Shown: positions 49,488-58,395 of the stretch, one piece after another
How positions within the stretch are numbered: the first letter of the stretch is position 1
Layout of the letters: each line of letters begins with the position of its first letter
Source: CAWCKS01 sp963763485
Lineage (GTDB): Bacteria; Pseudomonadota; Alphaproteobacteria; Rhizobiales; Xanthobacteraceae
Assembly: GCA_963763485.1 (NCBI GenBank)
Contig: CAVXOW010000001.1
Location: forward strand, 124,001-188,000
Length of the DNA stretch: 64,000 nucleotides
Direction: 5' to 3'
Notes under the pieces: generated by a model
The model's input: the letters and a program-made list of their open reading frames with translations, nothing else
What the model was told of the DNA's origin: nothing
The model's database searches: none
Position numbers and translations under genes: made by a program

Positions 49488-49703
49488 ATGTCTGAAACCT
49501 CTACCGACGACCTCGCGCTCGCTGCCGAATTCGATGCGCTCGCCAAACGCGCCGGCCTCGACATTCCCGAGAGCCGAAAACCCGCGTTACTGAAAGGCTA
49601 CAAGGACTTGAAGCGCATGACGGCGCTGATGCGCCAGCCGCGCACCGCGGCGGACGAGCCGGCCGGCACCTACGTCATTCAGACCGTGACCAGGAGCCTT
49701 TGA
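49488..49703 (+). CDS. DUF4089/AtzG-like small protein
   Basis: The 71-residue protein (LALAAEFDALAKRAGLDIPE, ending in TYVIQTVTRSL) resembles the DUF4089/AtzG family of small amidase partner proteins, which are GatC-like. AtzG forms a complex with the cyanuric-acid-pathway amidase AtzE. It is followed one base later by an amidase gene, so the two are almost certainly translated together as a complex. Confidence 0.75.
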   Translation: MSETSTDDLALAAEFDALAKRAGLDIPESRKPALLKGYKDLKRMTALMRQPRTAADEPAGTYVIQTVTRSL

Positions 49704-49704
49704 G

Positions 49705-51117
49705 ATGGCGAAGGCCCTGCACGACTATTCGATCGCCGAAGCCGGGGCGTTGTTGCGCTCCGGCAAGCTCACTTCGATGGCGCTGACCGAGCATGCGCTC
49801 GATCGCATCAAGAAGATCGATCCGCTGATCTCGAGCTTCATCACGTTGACCGCCGACAACGCGCTGCGCGATGCGGCAGCTGCCGATGCCGACTTCGCCA
49901 AAGGCATCGACAAGGGACCGATGCAGGGCATTCCGCATGCACTGAAGGATATTTACGGGACCGCAGGCATCCGCACGACCTGTCACTCAAGACTGCTGCT
50001 CGACAACGTGCCGAAGGACGACTCCGTCGTCGCGGCAAAATTCAAGGCGCAGGGCGCGGTGCTGCTCGGCAAGCTCGCAACCCACGAGTTCGCGCTCGGC
50101 GGGCCGTCGTTCGACCTGCCCTTCCCGCCCGCGCGCAATCCGTGGAATCCGGATCATATGCCGGGCGGCTCGTCGTCGGGATCTGGCGCGGCGGTGGCCG
50201 CCGGCCTTGTTCGCATGGCAATGGGCTCGGACACCGGTGGCTCGATCCGCGGCCCGGCTGGCTATTGCGGCACCATCGGACTGAAGCCGACATACGGCCT
50301 CGTCTCGCGCCGCGGCGTGTTTCCGTTGTCGTACACGCTCGATCACTGCGGCCCGTTGTCATGGACGGTCGAAGACAGCGCGATCGCGATGGAGGTCATC
50401 GCCGGATTTGATCCGCTCGATCCCGCGAGCGCCGACGTTCCCGTTCCGGATTTTCGCAACAAGCTCGGCGCCGGCGTGCGCGGCCTGCGCATCGGCCTGC
50501 CGCGTCACTGGTTCGTCAAGGCCGAGGGCGCATCCGCTGAAAGCGTTCGCTCGATCGACGACGCCGCGCAGACGCTGGCAAAACTCGGCGCCACGGTCGA
50601 CGAGATCGAGCTGCCGGACTACGAGCTCTACAACGCCTGCGGCCGCGTCATCATGTTCTCGGAGGCCTATGCCATCCACGAGAAGGATTTTCAGACCCGC
50701 CCGCTCGACTTCGGCCTGTACACGTACCTGCGCATGAGCATGGGTGCGTTTGTGACGGCGACGGACCTGACGCAGGCGATGCGGCTGCGCCGCGAACTCG
50801 CGCGCGCCGTCAATGCGAAGCTGAAAACCTATGACGCGCTGATCACCGCGTCGACGGTAACGCCAGCGCCCGCCTTCGCCGACATCGATCCCAACACGCC
50901 GCCGAATTTCCCGGTGCAGACCATGCCATTCGACGTCACGGGTAACCCGGCGATGTCGATCCCGACCGGCTTCTCGGCGAGCGGCCTGCCGCTGTCGATG
51001 CAGATTGTCGGGCGCGCCTTCGACGAGCCCACCGTGCTCGGCATCGGCGCGGCGTTCGAGGCCGAGACGAAACTTAGCGAGCGCCGCCCGTCCTTCAGCG
51101 TCGCAAAGGCGGCCTGA
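49705..51117 (+). CDS. Amidase signature family hydrolase
   Basis: The 470-residue enzyme has the Ser-Ser-Lys triad of amidase signature enzymes: Lys81 in PHALKDIYGTAG, the cis-Ser at 156 in MPGGSSSGSG and nucleophile Ser180 in GSDTGGSIRGPAGYCG. It hydrolyses an amide or ureido bond; AtzE/GatA-type enzymes are the nearest relatives. Its small partner gene lies immediately upstream, and selA begins 29 bases downstream on the same strand. It may therefore be part of the selenocysteine operon, possibly making or using an amide substrate of the selenoproteins. That link is speculative. Confidence 0.88.
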   Translation: MAKALHDYSIAEAGALLRSGKLTSMALTEHALDRIKKIDPLISSFITLTADNALRDAAAADADFAKGIDKGPMQGIPHALKDIYGTAGIRTTCHSRLLLDNVPKDDSVVAAKFKAQGAVLLGKLATHEFALGGPSFDLPFPPARNPWNPDHMPGGSSSGSGAAVAAGLVRMAMGSDTGGSIRGPAGYCGTIGLKPTYGLVSRRGVFPLSYTLDHCGPLSWTVEDSAIAMEVIAGFDPLDPASADVPVPDFRNKLGAGVRGLRIGLPRHWFVKAEGASAESVRSIDDAAQTLAKLGATVDEIELPDYELYNACGRVIMFSEAYAIHEKDFQTRPLDFGLYTYLRMSMGAFVTATDLTQAMRLRRELARAVNAKLKTYDALITASTVTPAPAFADIDPNTPPNFPVQTMPFDVTGNPAMSIPTGFSASGLPLSMQIVGRAFDEPTVLGIGAAFEAETKLSERRPSFSVAKAA

Positions 51118-51146
51118 CAGTGGCTGAAGGGCAATTGCAACAATGA

Positions 51147-52538
51147 ATGAAGATGAGACAGACCGATCTGTCTGACATCCCGGCAGTCGACGAGGTCTTG
51201 CGCTGCGAGGCGGGAACTATCGTCGTGGCACGCTTCGGCCGATCAGCGGCGACCGCCGGAATCCGGCGTCGGCTTGCTAATATTCGCGCTCAGGCCCGGA
51301 ATGGTGGAATTGAAGTCCCGACCGCTCAGGATATCGGCGGTCAGGTTCTCGATGCACTGGAGGCGGAGGATCTGCCGTCAGTCAGACCGGTGTTCAATCT
51401 GACAGGGGTGGTTCTTCACACCAACCTCGGCCGCGCGATTCTGGCTGACGAAGCCGTCACGGCGGCGAACCGCGCCATGGTCTCTGCGGTCGCACTGGAA
51501 TTCGATATCGAGTCCGGCGGTCGCGGCGAGCGGGACGATCACGTCCGGTCGTTGTTGTGCGAGCTGACCGGCGCCGAAGACGCCGTTGTCGTCAACAACA
51601 ATGCCGCCGCGGTGCTGCTCGTCCTGGCGACTCTTGCAGCAGGCAAAGAAGCCATCGTTTCGCGCGGCGAATTGATCGAAATCGGCGGCGCGTTCCGCAT
51701 GCCTGCGATCATGCAGAGTGCCGGCACCATCCTGCGCGAGGTCGGCACCACCAATCGCACCCATCCGCACGACTACAGCGAGGCGATCTGCCCGGAGACG
51801 GCGCTGTTGATGAAAGTGCACATGTCGAACTACGCGATCCAGGGTTTTACGGCAGAGGTCGCTTCGCGCGAAGTCGCCGCGATCGCAGCGAAAGCAAACC
51901 TGCCGTTCGTCGACGATCTCGGCTCGGGAACGCTGATCGACCTGTCGCGCTACGGCCTGCGCCGCGAGCGTACCGTGCAGGACGCCGTGCACGACGGTGC
52001 CGACCTCGTGACGTTTTCCGGCGACAAGCTGCTTGGCGGCCCGCAGGCTGGATTCATCGTCGGACGCAGCGATCTCGTGAGGAGTTGCGCCAAACATCCG
52101 CTCAAGCGCGCAATGCGGCTCGACAAGATCAGGCTGGCGGCGCTGGAGGCAACGCTTCGACTTTATCGTGATCCGGACCGGCTGGCCGAGCGACTCCCCA
52201 CCATGCGCCATTTTGCAAGAACGCGCGCCGAGATCGCCGAAACGGCAACAGGCCTGTTGGCCACGGTCGCGGCGTGGGCCGGACCCGATTGGCAGGTTGC
52301 CGTCACCGATTGCGTCGGTCGTATCGGTTCGGGAGCGCTGCCGCTCGAGGGCCTGCCAAGCGCAGGACTTTCGTTGCGTCCGTCACGCGGGGGTGGCGCC
52401 GCACTCGGCGAGATGTCCGCCCGCCTCCGCAGGCTCAGTGTTCCCGTCATCGGATACATCTCGGACGGCGGTGTTTTGCTCGACCTGCGCTGCCTCGATG
52501 ACGCAGCATCGTTGAAACGAAACTTCGAAAGCGCATGA
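51147..52538 (+). CDS. selA: L-seryl-tRNA(Sec) selenium transferase
   Basis: SelA converts Ser-tRNA(Sec) to Sec-tRNA(Sec) using selenophosphate. The 463-residue PLP enzyme has NLTGVVLHTNLGRAIL and the PLP lysine Lys294 in TFSGDKLLGGPQAGFIVG, equivalent to Lys295 of E. coli SelA. The start at 51147 has no strong Shine-Dalgarno sequence, and an ATG at 51153 is possible. It overlaps selB by four bases. Confidence 0.95.
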   Translation: MKMRQTDLSDIPAVDEVLRCEAGTIVVARFGRSAATAGIRRRLANIRAQARNGGIEVPTAQDIGGQVLDALEAEDLPSVRPVFNLTGVVLHTNLGRAILADEAVTAANRAMVSAVALEFDIESGGRGERDDHVRSLLCELTGAEDAVVVNNNAAAVLLVLATLAAGKEAIVSRGELIEIGGAFRMPAIMQSAGTILREVGTTNRTHPHDYSEAICPETALLMKVHMSNYAIQGFTAEVASREVAAIAAKANLPFVDDLGSGTLIDLSRYGLRRERTVQDAVHDGADLVTFSGDKLLGGPQAGFIVGRSDLVRSCAKHPLKRAMRLDKIRLAALEATLRLYRDPDRLAERLPTMRHFARTRAEIAETATGLLATVAAWAGPDWQVAVTDCVGRIGSGALPLEGLPSAGLSLRPSRGGGAALGEMSARLRRLSVPVIGYISDGGVLLDLRCLDDAASLKRNFESA

Positions 52539-54463
52539 TCGTCGGCACGGCTGGACATATCGATCACGGCAAGACCAGCCTGGTGCACGCGCTCACCGGT
52601 ATCGATACCGATCGGCTCAAGGAGGAGAAGGCACGCGGCATCACCATTGAGCTTGGCTTCGCCTACATCCCGACCGACTCGGGTGGCATGCTCGGATTTG
52701 TCGATGTGCCCGGCCACGAGCGTTTGGTGCACACGATGATCGCCGGCGCGGCCAGCATCGACATCGCGTTGCTGGTTGTCGCCGCCGACGATGGCGTCAT
52801 GCCGCAGACCCGCGAGCATCTGCAAATCCTGTCCCTGCTTGGAATCAACAAAGGTCTGGTTGCACTGACCAAGACCGACCTTGTCGACGCCGATCGTATC
52901 GCTGAGGTCGAGCGCGAGATCGACGCTGTCCTTGCACCAACGCCGCTCGCGGGCGCGCGCGTCACGGCGGTATCGAGCAGCACCGGAGCCGGGATCGAGG
53001 CGCTCAAGCATGAGCTCCGCCGACTTGAACTGCAGGAGCCGCGGCGCTCGACCGACAAGGCGTTCCGGCTCGCGGTTGATCGAAGCTTCAGCCTCGCCGG
53101 GGCCGGCACGGTCGTCACCGGTTCGGTCGTCTCCGGCGAAATCAGGCTGGGGGACACGGTTCTGGTAAGCCCCGCCGGCCACACCGCCCGCGTCCGATCG
53201 CTGCACGCCATGAACCGCGCCGCTGAACACGGTATCGAGGGTGACCGCTGCGCGCTCAATCTGAGGGGCCCGGATGTTCATCACAGCAATATCCGGCGCG
53301 GCGACTGGATCGTTGCGCCGACCAACGCAAGCGTGAGCAGCCGATGCGATATCGAACTGGTGCTACTCGACTCCGAGCGCCGTGGCTTGAGGCACTGGAC
53401 TCCTGTGCAGGCCCATCACGGGGCGGCGCAGACCGACGCTCGCGTGGTCCTGCTCGAAAGCGACGTGCTGCAGCCCGGCCAAACCGGACTGGCGCAGCTG
53501 GTTGTCGATCAACCACAGCTCTTTCGCTACGATGACCGGGTTGTCCTGCGCGACACTAGCGCACAGCGGACGATCGCCGGTGCGCGCATCCTTGATCCTT
53601 CGGCGCCCGATCGGAATCGACGGCGTCCCGAACGGCTTGCTTTGTTGCGGGCACTGACATCCAGGCCGCCGGCTGAAGCCCTCAAACAAGCCCTCGCTCT
53701 GCCGCCCTTCCTGCGCAGCTGCGACGTGCTGCTGCGCGACTGGGGTTTGACGGAGCGCGGTCTGGAAAACCTTGCGCCCGATCTCGTGTTCCTTCCGTCG
53801 GGCGATGACACGTTTCTCACGACACCAAATCGACTATCCGAGTTGACGGCGACACTGGTCGCCACGCTCAACGGCCGCCATGACAAGGAGCCGATGTCGC
53901 CAGGTGTCGGTTCTGAGACGCTACGGACATCCCTGCCCGTTCGAATGCCGCGTCCGCAGTTCTCAGCTCTGCTGGCACACGCAATCGCAACCGGAGAGGT
54001 TGTCAACCACGACGGACTGTTGCGGGTGCGTGGTCACGAAACACGATTGCCGCCGGATGTCGCACGTGTGCAAAGCGGAGTTCGGGACCTGCTGTCGCAG
54101 TCGCCATTTCGTCCGCCGCGCGTCGGCGACCTGGCGACAGCGATCAAGGCCCCAGAGCCCACCGTCCGGAAGATCTGCAAGCAGCTGGCGCGCGCCGGCA
54201 TGATCGTCGAGATCGCGCCGGATCATTTTCTCTTGCGCAGCGCCGTGCTCGAGAGCGCGCGCGTCGCCGCGCAGCTGTCGGCCGACACCGGAGGCGCGTT
54301 CACCGCTGCGCAGTTCCGTGACCGGCTCGGCAACGGCCGCCAGCTCGCGATCCAGATTCTCGATTACCTCGACCGCCGCGGCGTCACCTTGCGCAAGGGT
54401 GATACCCGACGGCTCGGAAAGCAACCGGATCAAGCGTTAGGAAATCTTGCATCTTCTTGGTAA
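52535..54463 (+). CDS. selB: Selenocysteine-specific translation elongation factor SelB
   Basis: SelB delivers Sec-tRNA(Sec) to the ribosome at UGA codons that are followed by a SECIS hairpin. The 642-residue protein has an EF-Tu-like GTPase domain with GTAGHIDHGKTSLVHALTG, the sequence DVPGHERLVHTMIAGA and a LTKTDLVD motif. Two beta-barrel domains and a C-terminal winged-helix region that binds the SECIS follow. Its start (ATGA) overlaps the selA stop, and tRNA-Sec follows 11 bases after its own stop. Confidence 0.95.
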   Translation: MIVGTAGHIDHGKTSLVHALTGIDTDRLKEEKARGITIELGFAYIPTDSGGMLGFVDVPGHERLVHTMIAGAASIDIALLVVAADDGVMPQTREHLQILSLLGINKGLVALTKTDLVDADRIAEVEREIDAVLAPTPLAGARVTAVSSSTGAGIEALKHELRRLELQEPRRSTDKAFRLAVDRSFSLAGAGTVVTGSVVSGEIRLGDTVLVSPAGHTARVRSLHAMNRAAEHGIEGDRCALNLRGPDVHHSNIRRGDWIVAPTNASVSSRCDIELVLLDSERRGLRHWTPVQAHHGAAQTDARVVLLESDVLQPGQTGLAQLVVDQPQLFRYDDRVVLRDTSAQRTIAGARILDPSAPDRNRRRPERLALLRALTSRPPAEALKQALALPPFLRSCDVLLRDWGLTERGLENLAPDLVFLPSGDDTFLTTPNRLSELTATLVATLNGRHDKEPMSPGVGSETLRTSLPVRMPRPQFSALLAHAIATGEVVNHDGLLRVRGHETRLPPDVARVQSGVRDLLSQSPFRPPRVGDLATAIKAPEPTVRKICKQLARAGMIVEIAPDHFLLRSAVLESARVAAQLSADTGGAFTAAQFRDRLGNGRQLAIQILDYLDRRGVTLRKGDTRRLGKQPDQALGNLASSW

Positions 54464-54474
54464 GGAATTCGCGC

Positions 54475-54570
54475 GGAGGGGACGCGTTCCCGGTGGGACG
54501 TCCGGACTTCAAATCCGGGAAGGATCGTCAGACGGTTCTTGGTGGGTTCGACTCCCATTCCCTTCCGCCA
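54475..54570 (+). tRNA. selC: tRNA-Sec, anticodon UCA
   Basis: The 96-base tRNA has the features of bacterial selenocysteine tRNA. It has an 8-bp acceptor stem (GGAGGGGA with TCCCTTCC) and a CCA end encoded in the gene. The anticodon stem is CCGGA/TCCGG with loop CTTCAAA, placing UCA at the anticodon. The long variable arm has a 9-bp stem and a CAG loop, and the T arm is GTGGG/CCCAT around TTCGACT. It lies between selB and selD in the same direction. Confidence 0.95.
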
Positions 54571-54585
54571 GCAAGGATTGAGATC

Positions 54586-55635
54586 ATGGCGACTGCACTG
54601 CGATTGACCGAACTCGCGCATGGCGGCGGCTGCGGTTGCAAGCTGGCACCGGCCGTCCTGCAGCAATTGCTGGCGGGATCGCCGGCCGCGGCGGCGTTTC
54701 CTCAGCTTCTCGTCGGCACCGAGACCGCGGATGACGCCGCGGTATGGCAGCTGCCGGATGGCAACTGCGCGATTGCGACCACGGATTTCTTCATGCCCGT
54801 CGTCGACGACGCCCATGATTTTGGTCGGATCGCCGCCACCAACGCGATCAGCGATATCTATGCGATGGGCGGGACGCCGCTGTTCGCGCTTGCGATCCTC
54901 GGCATCCCGCTCGGCAAGCTGCCGATCGAGGTGACGCGCGATATTCTTGCCGGCGGCGCGGAGGCGTGCCGCGGCGCCGGCATTCCGGTCGCCGGAGGAC
55001 ATTCGATCGATACCGCGGAGCCGATCTACGGTCTTGCGGTGATCGGCAGTTGTCGGCCGGAACAGCTGCGCCGGAACTCCGGCGCGCGCCCCGGCGATGC
55101 GTTGATCCTGACCAAGGCGATCGGTGTTGGCATCTACGCCAATGCCTTGCGCAAGGGAGCGCTTGATCGCGCGGGCTACGCCGAAATGTTGGCGAGCACG
55201 ACGCAGCTCAACAGCGTCGGCGCGCAGCTCGGCCGGCAAAACGCAGTGCACGCGGTCACCGACGTGACGGGTTTCGGCTTGCTTGGGCACGGCCTGGAGA
55301 TGGCCCGTGGCAGCGGCGCGACGCTGCGAATCAAGGCGGGCGCCGTGCCGCTGCTCATTCAGGCTCAGGCGCTCGTGGACCAGGATTTTGTCACCGGCGC
55401 CTCACACCGCAACTGGGACAGTTGCTCGCGCGACGTTTCGATCCCCGACGCCCTGCCGCTTACGATGCGACACCTGCTCACCGACGCACAGACCTCGGGC
55501 GGATTGTTGGTGTCGTGCGCAGCCTCGGCCGCGCGGGATATTCTGGCGATGATCAGAGATCACGGCTATCAGCGCGCGGCCGTGGTCGGCTCGGTTGAAG
55601 CAGGCAACGGCCATCTTGTCGTGGACGTCAACTGA
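54586..55635 (+). CDS. selD: Selenide, water dikinase (selenophosphate synthetase)
   Basis: SelD makes selenophosphate from selenide and ATP, the selenium donor for Sec-tRNA. The 349-residue protein has the glycine-rich N-terminal catalytic loop with Cys16 and Lys19 (AHGGGCGCKLAP), equivalent to Cys17 and Lys20 of E. coli SelD. It is thus the Cys form, not a selenoprotein. The ATPase metal motif is TTDFFMPVVDDAHDFGRIAA. The ATG at 54586 follows the tRNA by 15 bases; the frame stays open through the tRNA, but that part is not coding. Confidence 0.96.
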   Translation: MATALRLTELAHGGGCGCKLAPAVLQQLLAGSPAAAAFPQLLVGTETADDAAVWQLPDGNCAIATTDFFMPVVDDAHDFGRIAATNAISDIYAMGGTPLFALAILGIPLGKLPIEVTRDILAGGAEACRGAGIPVAGGHSIDTAEPIYGLAVIGSCRPEQLRRNSGARPGDALILTKAIGVGIYANALRKGALDRAGYAEMLASTTQLNSVGAQLGRQNAVHAVTDVTGFGLLGHGLEMARGSGATLRIKAGAVPLLIQAQALVDQDFVTGASHRNWDSCSRDVSIPDALPLTMRHLLTDAQTSGGLLVSCAASAARDILAMIRDHGYQRAAVVGSVEAGNGHLVVDVN

Positions 55636-55663
55636 GCCGCGGTCCGAGCGCGCTCCAAGCCCC

Positions 55664-55691
55664 TTTCGCGTCAATCAAAGTGGGCTATACT
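55664..55691 (+). promoter_or_regulatory. Possible sigma-70-type promoter for the UGSC gene
   Basis: TATACT (55686-55691) is a good -10 element, and TTTCGC (55664-55669) is a weak -35 at 16 bases spacing. The start site would be near 55698, with the ATG at 55724 and GAGGAG about 6-9 bases before it. This suggests the selenoprotein gene can be transcribed separately from selD. Confidence 0.35.
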
Positions 55692-55723
55692 CACCCCAAA
55701 TTTTCGGTCGAGGAGATCGCTCC

Positions 55724-56248
55724 ATGCGCATCGTCAACCCGACTTTCGGCGTCGCGCCAGCAGAGAGCAAGCCGCAGGCTCCGGCAGCCCCGGTCAACTG
55801 GCTTACCGACCCGATCGTGCTGTTCGGCAACAACAAGCCGAACGCCAAGGAGCTGCTTGAAGGCGTTCGATCCAAGCTGGCCGGCCTGCGGCCGACCGAC
55901 AACATCGACTACGTTTTCAAGGACAGCGCCAGCCAGCCGGCTCCGACAGGCATGATCGATGCGGTGGCGCAAAAATACCGGATCGCGCTGCTTGCGCTTG
56001 GGGATTGAGGATCCTGCTCATCGTGGAGTTTCCACGACAGCGTTGAACTTCGAAAGCGTGGCGTCGAGGCGATCGTGATCGCGACGGAGACGTTCAAGAC
56101 ACTGATCGCGGCGCAGGCTAAGGCACGCAAGCTGGAGCCTCACCTGATCGTGGTGAAGCATCCGGTCGGCGGGCTGAACGCCCAGGAGCTGCAGGAGCGG
56201 ATCGAGGCGGCGTTCGCAAGTCTCTCGTCGGAGATGCGAAGCCACTGA
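55724..56248 (+). CDS. UGSC-type selenoprotein with in-frame UGA (Sec95)
   Basis: Without recoding, the frame stops at UGA 56006-56008 after 94 residues. Reading UGA as selenocysteine gives a 174-residue protein that ends at a TGA at 56246. The Sec lies in LLALGD-Sec-GSCSSW, a Sec-x-x-Cys redox motif. The sequence after the UGA (FHDSVELRKRGVEAIVIATE, KPHPV-GG region, and an amphipathic C-terminal helix) is protein-like and in frame. GAGGAG precedes the ATG at 55724. It belongs to the UGSC family of selenoproteins, whose reaction is not established. It sits 88 bases after selD. A SECIS hairpin begins 12 bases after the UGA. Confidence 0.9.
56006..56037 (+). promoter_or_regulatory. Bacterial SECIS element of the UGSC selenoprotein
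   Basis: The UGA (56006-56008) is followed after 12 bases by a perfect stem, TCGTGGA (56021-56027) with TCCACGA (56031-56037), closed by a GTT loop. Spacing and the GU in the loop match the short upper SECIS stem bound by SelB in E. coli fdhF. Confidence 0.82.
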
Positions 56249-56266
56249 TCGGCGGACGCGAAATGG

Positions 56267-56294
56267 AGGGCTGCGGATCGTCGCAGCCCTTTTT
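56267..56294 (+). terminator. Rho-independent terminator or attenuator after the UGSC gene
   Basis: AGGGCTGCG (56267-56275) pairs perfectly with CGCAGCCCT (56282-56290) around a 6-base loop, and four more T residues follow the stem. It lies 18 bases after the selenoprotein stop and 20 bases before the next start. It should reduce expression of the downstream genes relative to the selenoprotein. Confidence 0.85.
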
Positions 56295-56313
56295 GCTGGA
56301 CAGGGGATGCGCT

Positions 56314-57366
56314 ATGGCAGACGCCGCTGCGATCGAGGAATCCGAGGTCCTGGAGGTCGGCGATCTCGACTCAGAGGCGTTCACCGAGCTTGCGATCGAG
56401 CAAGGCTGGAGCGACGGCATGCCGCTCGTGCCGCCGATCGAAAAGGCGGTGGCGCGCTTCATCGAGGCATGCCGCGGCGACAACGAGCCCATCGATCCGA
56501 TCTCGCCGCGCCAGGTGGTTCCGACCATGCAGAGTCTTGCCGCCAACGCCGTCATGGCGGGCTGCAAGCCGGAGTATTTTCCGGTGGTACTCGCTGGCCT
56601 CCGCGGCGTCCTGAATGCCGACTACAATCTGCACGGCACGCTCGCCACCACGCATCCCTGCGCGCCGATGATGATGGTCAGCGGTCCCTTGCGGCATGAG
56701 TTGTCGATCAATTGCGGCAGCAATTGCTTTGGCCAGGGTTGGCGCGCCAACGCGACGATCGGCCGGGCGCTCTCCTTGATCCTCATGAACGTCGGCGGCG
56801 CGAAGCCTGCCGTGATGGACCGATCGACCATGGGCTCGCCGGCAAAGTACTCGTTCTGCTTCGGAGAAAACGAGGAGGAGAGTCCATGGGCGCCGTACCA
56901 TGTGCGCCGCGGCTTCGCCCGCGACGACAGCGTTGTGACGGTGATGGCGGCGGAGCCTCCGCACAACATCAATGATCACGGCAGCAACAGCGGCGAAGGC
57001 ATTCTCACAACATTCGCATCGACCATGGCGCAGGCCGGCGCCAACACGATTTACGGCGGGGGACCATCGATCGTCGTCATCGGACCCGAGCATGCCGCGA
57101 CGCTGGCGCGCGACAAGTGGACCCCCGAGACGATCCAGCAGCAGCTTTATGAGCGCGCGCGTGTGCCGGAGGCCAACGTCTCGCCCGAGAACCGCGAACG
57201 CTATGCGGAAACCGGCCACGTTCCGGAGAACGGCTTCTACAAGATCGCGCCCGGCGCCGACGCCATTCACGTGCTGGTCGCCGGCGGCGCCGGCAAGCAT
57301 TCGGCCTGGATCCCGAGCTTCGGCGGAACGGCGGTTATCTCGGTTCGCGTCAAGCAATTGCGATAG
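56314..57366 (+). CDS. UGSC-partner protein, stand-alone copy A
   Basis: This 350-residue protein matches the C-terminal region of the fused selenoprotein encoded at 59453-61111. Shared blocks include GWSDGMPLVPP, AANAVMAGCKPEYFPVVLAG, then RANATIGRALSLILMNVGG and FCFGENEEESPWAPYHV. It lies directly downstream of the UGSC selenoprotein gene, so the two together equal the fused protein in split form. The cysteines in SINCGSNCFGQG could interact with the selenocysteine partner. The ATG at 56314 is chosen because an upstream ATG at 56263 lies in the terminator. The reaction is unknown. Confidence 0.8.
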   Translation: MADAAAIEESEVLEVGDLDSEAFTELAIEQGWSDGMPLVPPIEKAVARFIEACRGDNEPIDPISPRQVVPTMQSLAANAVMAGCKPEYFPVVLAGLRGVLNADYNLHGTLATTHPCAPMMMVSGPLRHELSINCGSNCFGQGWRANATIGRALSLILMNVGGAKPAVMDRSTMGSPAKYSFCFGENEEESPWAPYHVRRGFARDDSVVTVMAAEPPHNINDHGSNSGEGILTTFASTMAQAGANTIYGGGPSIVVIGPEHAATLARDKWTPETIQQQLYERARVPEANVSPENRERYAETGHVPENGFYKIAPGADAIHVLVAGGAGKHSAWIPSFGGTAVISVRVKQLR

Positions 57367-57372
57367 CACGCC

Positions 57373-58374
57373 ATGCTTGTCGGTGCCGACGATGGCCTGA
57401 TCTTTGCCGCCGATGCGGACTGGAACCGCGCGCAACAAGCGCTGACGGAAGCCGGTTTCGGCGACGGATTGCCGCTCGTGGTACCGACGCAGGCGCGGAT
57501 GCAGCAAATGCTGGCCGGCGTCGCTGATCCCGACCATTCGCTCGGTGCAATGGCGCCGCTGTTCGGCGAACTGACAATCGAGGCAATCGCCTACTGCTGC
57601 GTACTGGCCGGCTGCAAGCCGGCCGAGCTGCCTGTCGTCGCGACCGCCGCGGTCGCAACGCTCGCGGATGAATTCAATCTGCTCGGCATTCAAACGACCA
57701 CAGGCACACCGGCGGTCTGCGTCGTGGTGCACGGGCCTGTGATCCGCGGGCTCGGCCTGAACTCAGCGACGAATTGCCTCGGACCGGGCAATCGTGCCAA
57801 TGCCTGCATCGGCCGCGCCGTGCACCTCGTCCTCACTCACATCGGTGGCGCGCGGCCTGACATCGCCGACATGGCGACGATGGGCCAGCCGGGCAAATAC
57901 ATCTTCTGCTTTGCCGAAGGCGGGCACCCGTTGATCCCGCCGTTGTCGCGCCGTCGCGGCATCGATGCCAACACAAGTGCAGTGACCGTGATCGGCGTGT
58001 CCGGCACGCTCGAGGTGCTGCCGCGCCAGCCGGCCGACAGTGCTGAACTGGCGCTGCTCGCCGTCACCGATGCGATGCACGGTGCCCGGCTCGCCTACGG
58101 CGCCGGCCGCGATCGGCCCGCAGGCGAACAGTTCATCCTGATCCCGCCCGAGATCGCAGATCTCATTCAGAAGCGCGGATGGGACGTATCCAGAATGCAG
58201 GAATTCATCCTGCAGAATTCGCCGCCGTCGCTCGGCGGAGCTCCGTGGCCACTGGCCCGCTCGGCCAACGACATCAACTGCATCCTCACCGGCGGCGCCG
58301 GCATCAAGATGACGTGCCTTGCGCCATGGGGCGGTGGAACCTATTCGGTGACGCGTCCGCTGCTGTCGCTCTGA
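57373..58374 (+). CDS. UGSC-partner protein, stand-alone copy B
   Basis: This 333-residue protein is a paralog of the upstream gene and of the fused selenoprotein's C-terminal part. It shares GFGDGLPLVVP, the VLAGCKPAELPVV block, then RANACIGRAVHLVLTHIGG and a FCFAEGGHPLIPP version of the last block. It has its own NCLGPG cysteine but no adjoining Sec domain of its own. It starts 6 bases after copy A ends and is therefore co-translated with it. Function unknown; it may form a hetero-oligomer with copy A. Confidence 0.8.
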   Translation: MLVGADDGLIFAADADWNRAQQALTEAGFGDGLPLVVPTQARMQQMLAGVADPDHSLGAMAPLFGELTIEAIAYCCVLAGCKPAELPVVATAAVATLADEFNLLGIQTTTGTPAVCVVVHGPVIRGLGLNSATNCLGPGNRANACIGRAVHLVLTHIGGARPDIADMATMGQPGKYIFCFAEGGHPLIPPLSRRRGIDANTSAVTVIGVSGTLEVLPRQPADSAELALLAVTDAMHGARLAYGAGRDRPAGEQFILIPPEIADLIQKRGWDVSRMQEFILQNSPPSLGGAPWPLARSANDINCILTGGAGIKMTCLAPWGGGTYSVTRPLLSL

Positions 58375-58395
58375 TGATTGCGCGGACGCCGAATT

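Noticed and set aside
56263..56313. Earlier ATG for partner copy A
   Set aside because: It lies in the terminator stem, has no ribosome binding site, and the extra residues do not resemble homologous sequence.
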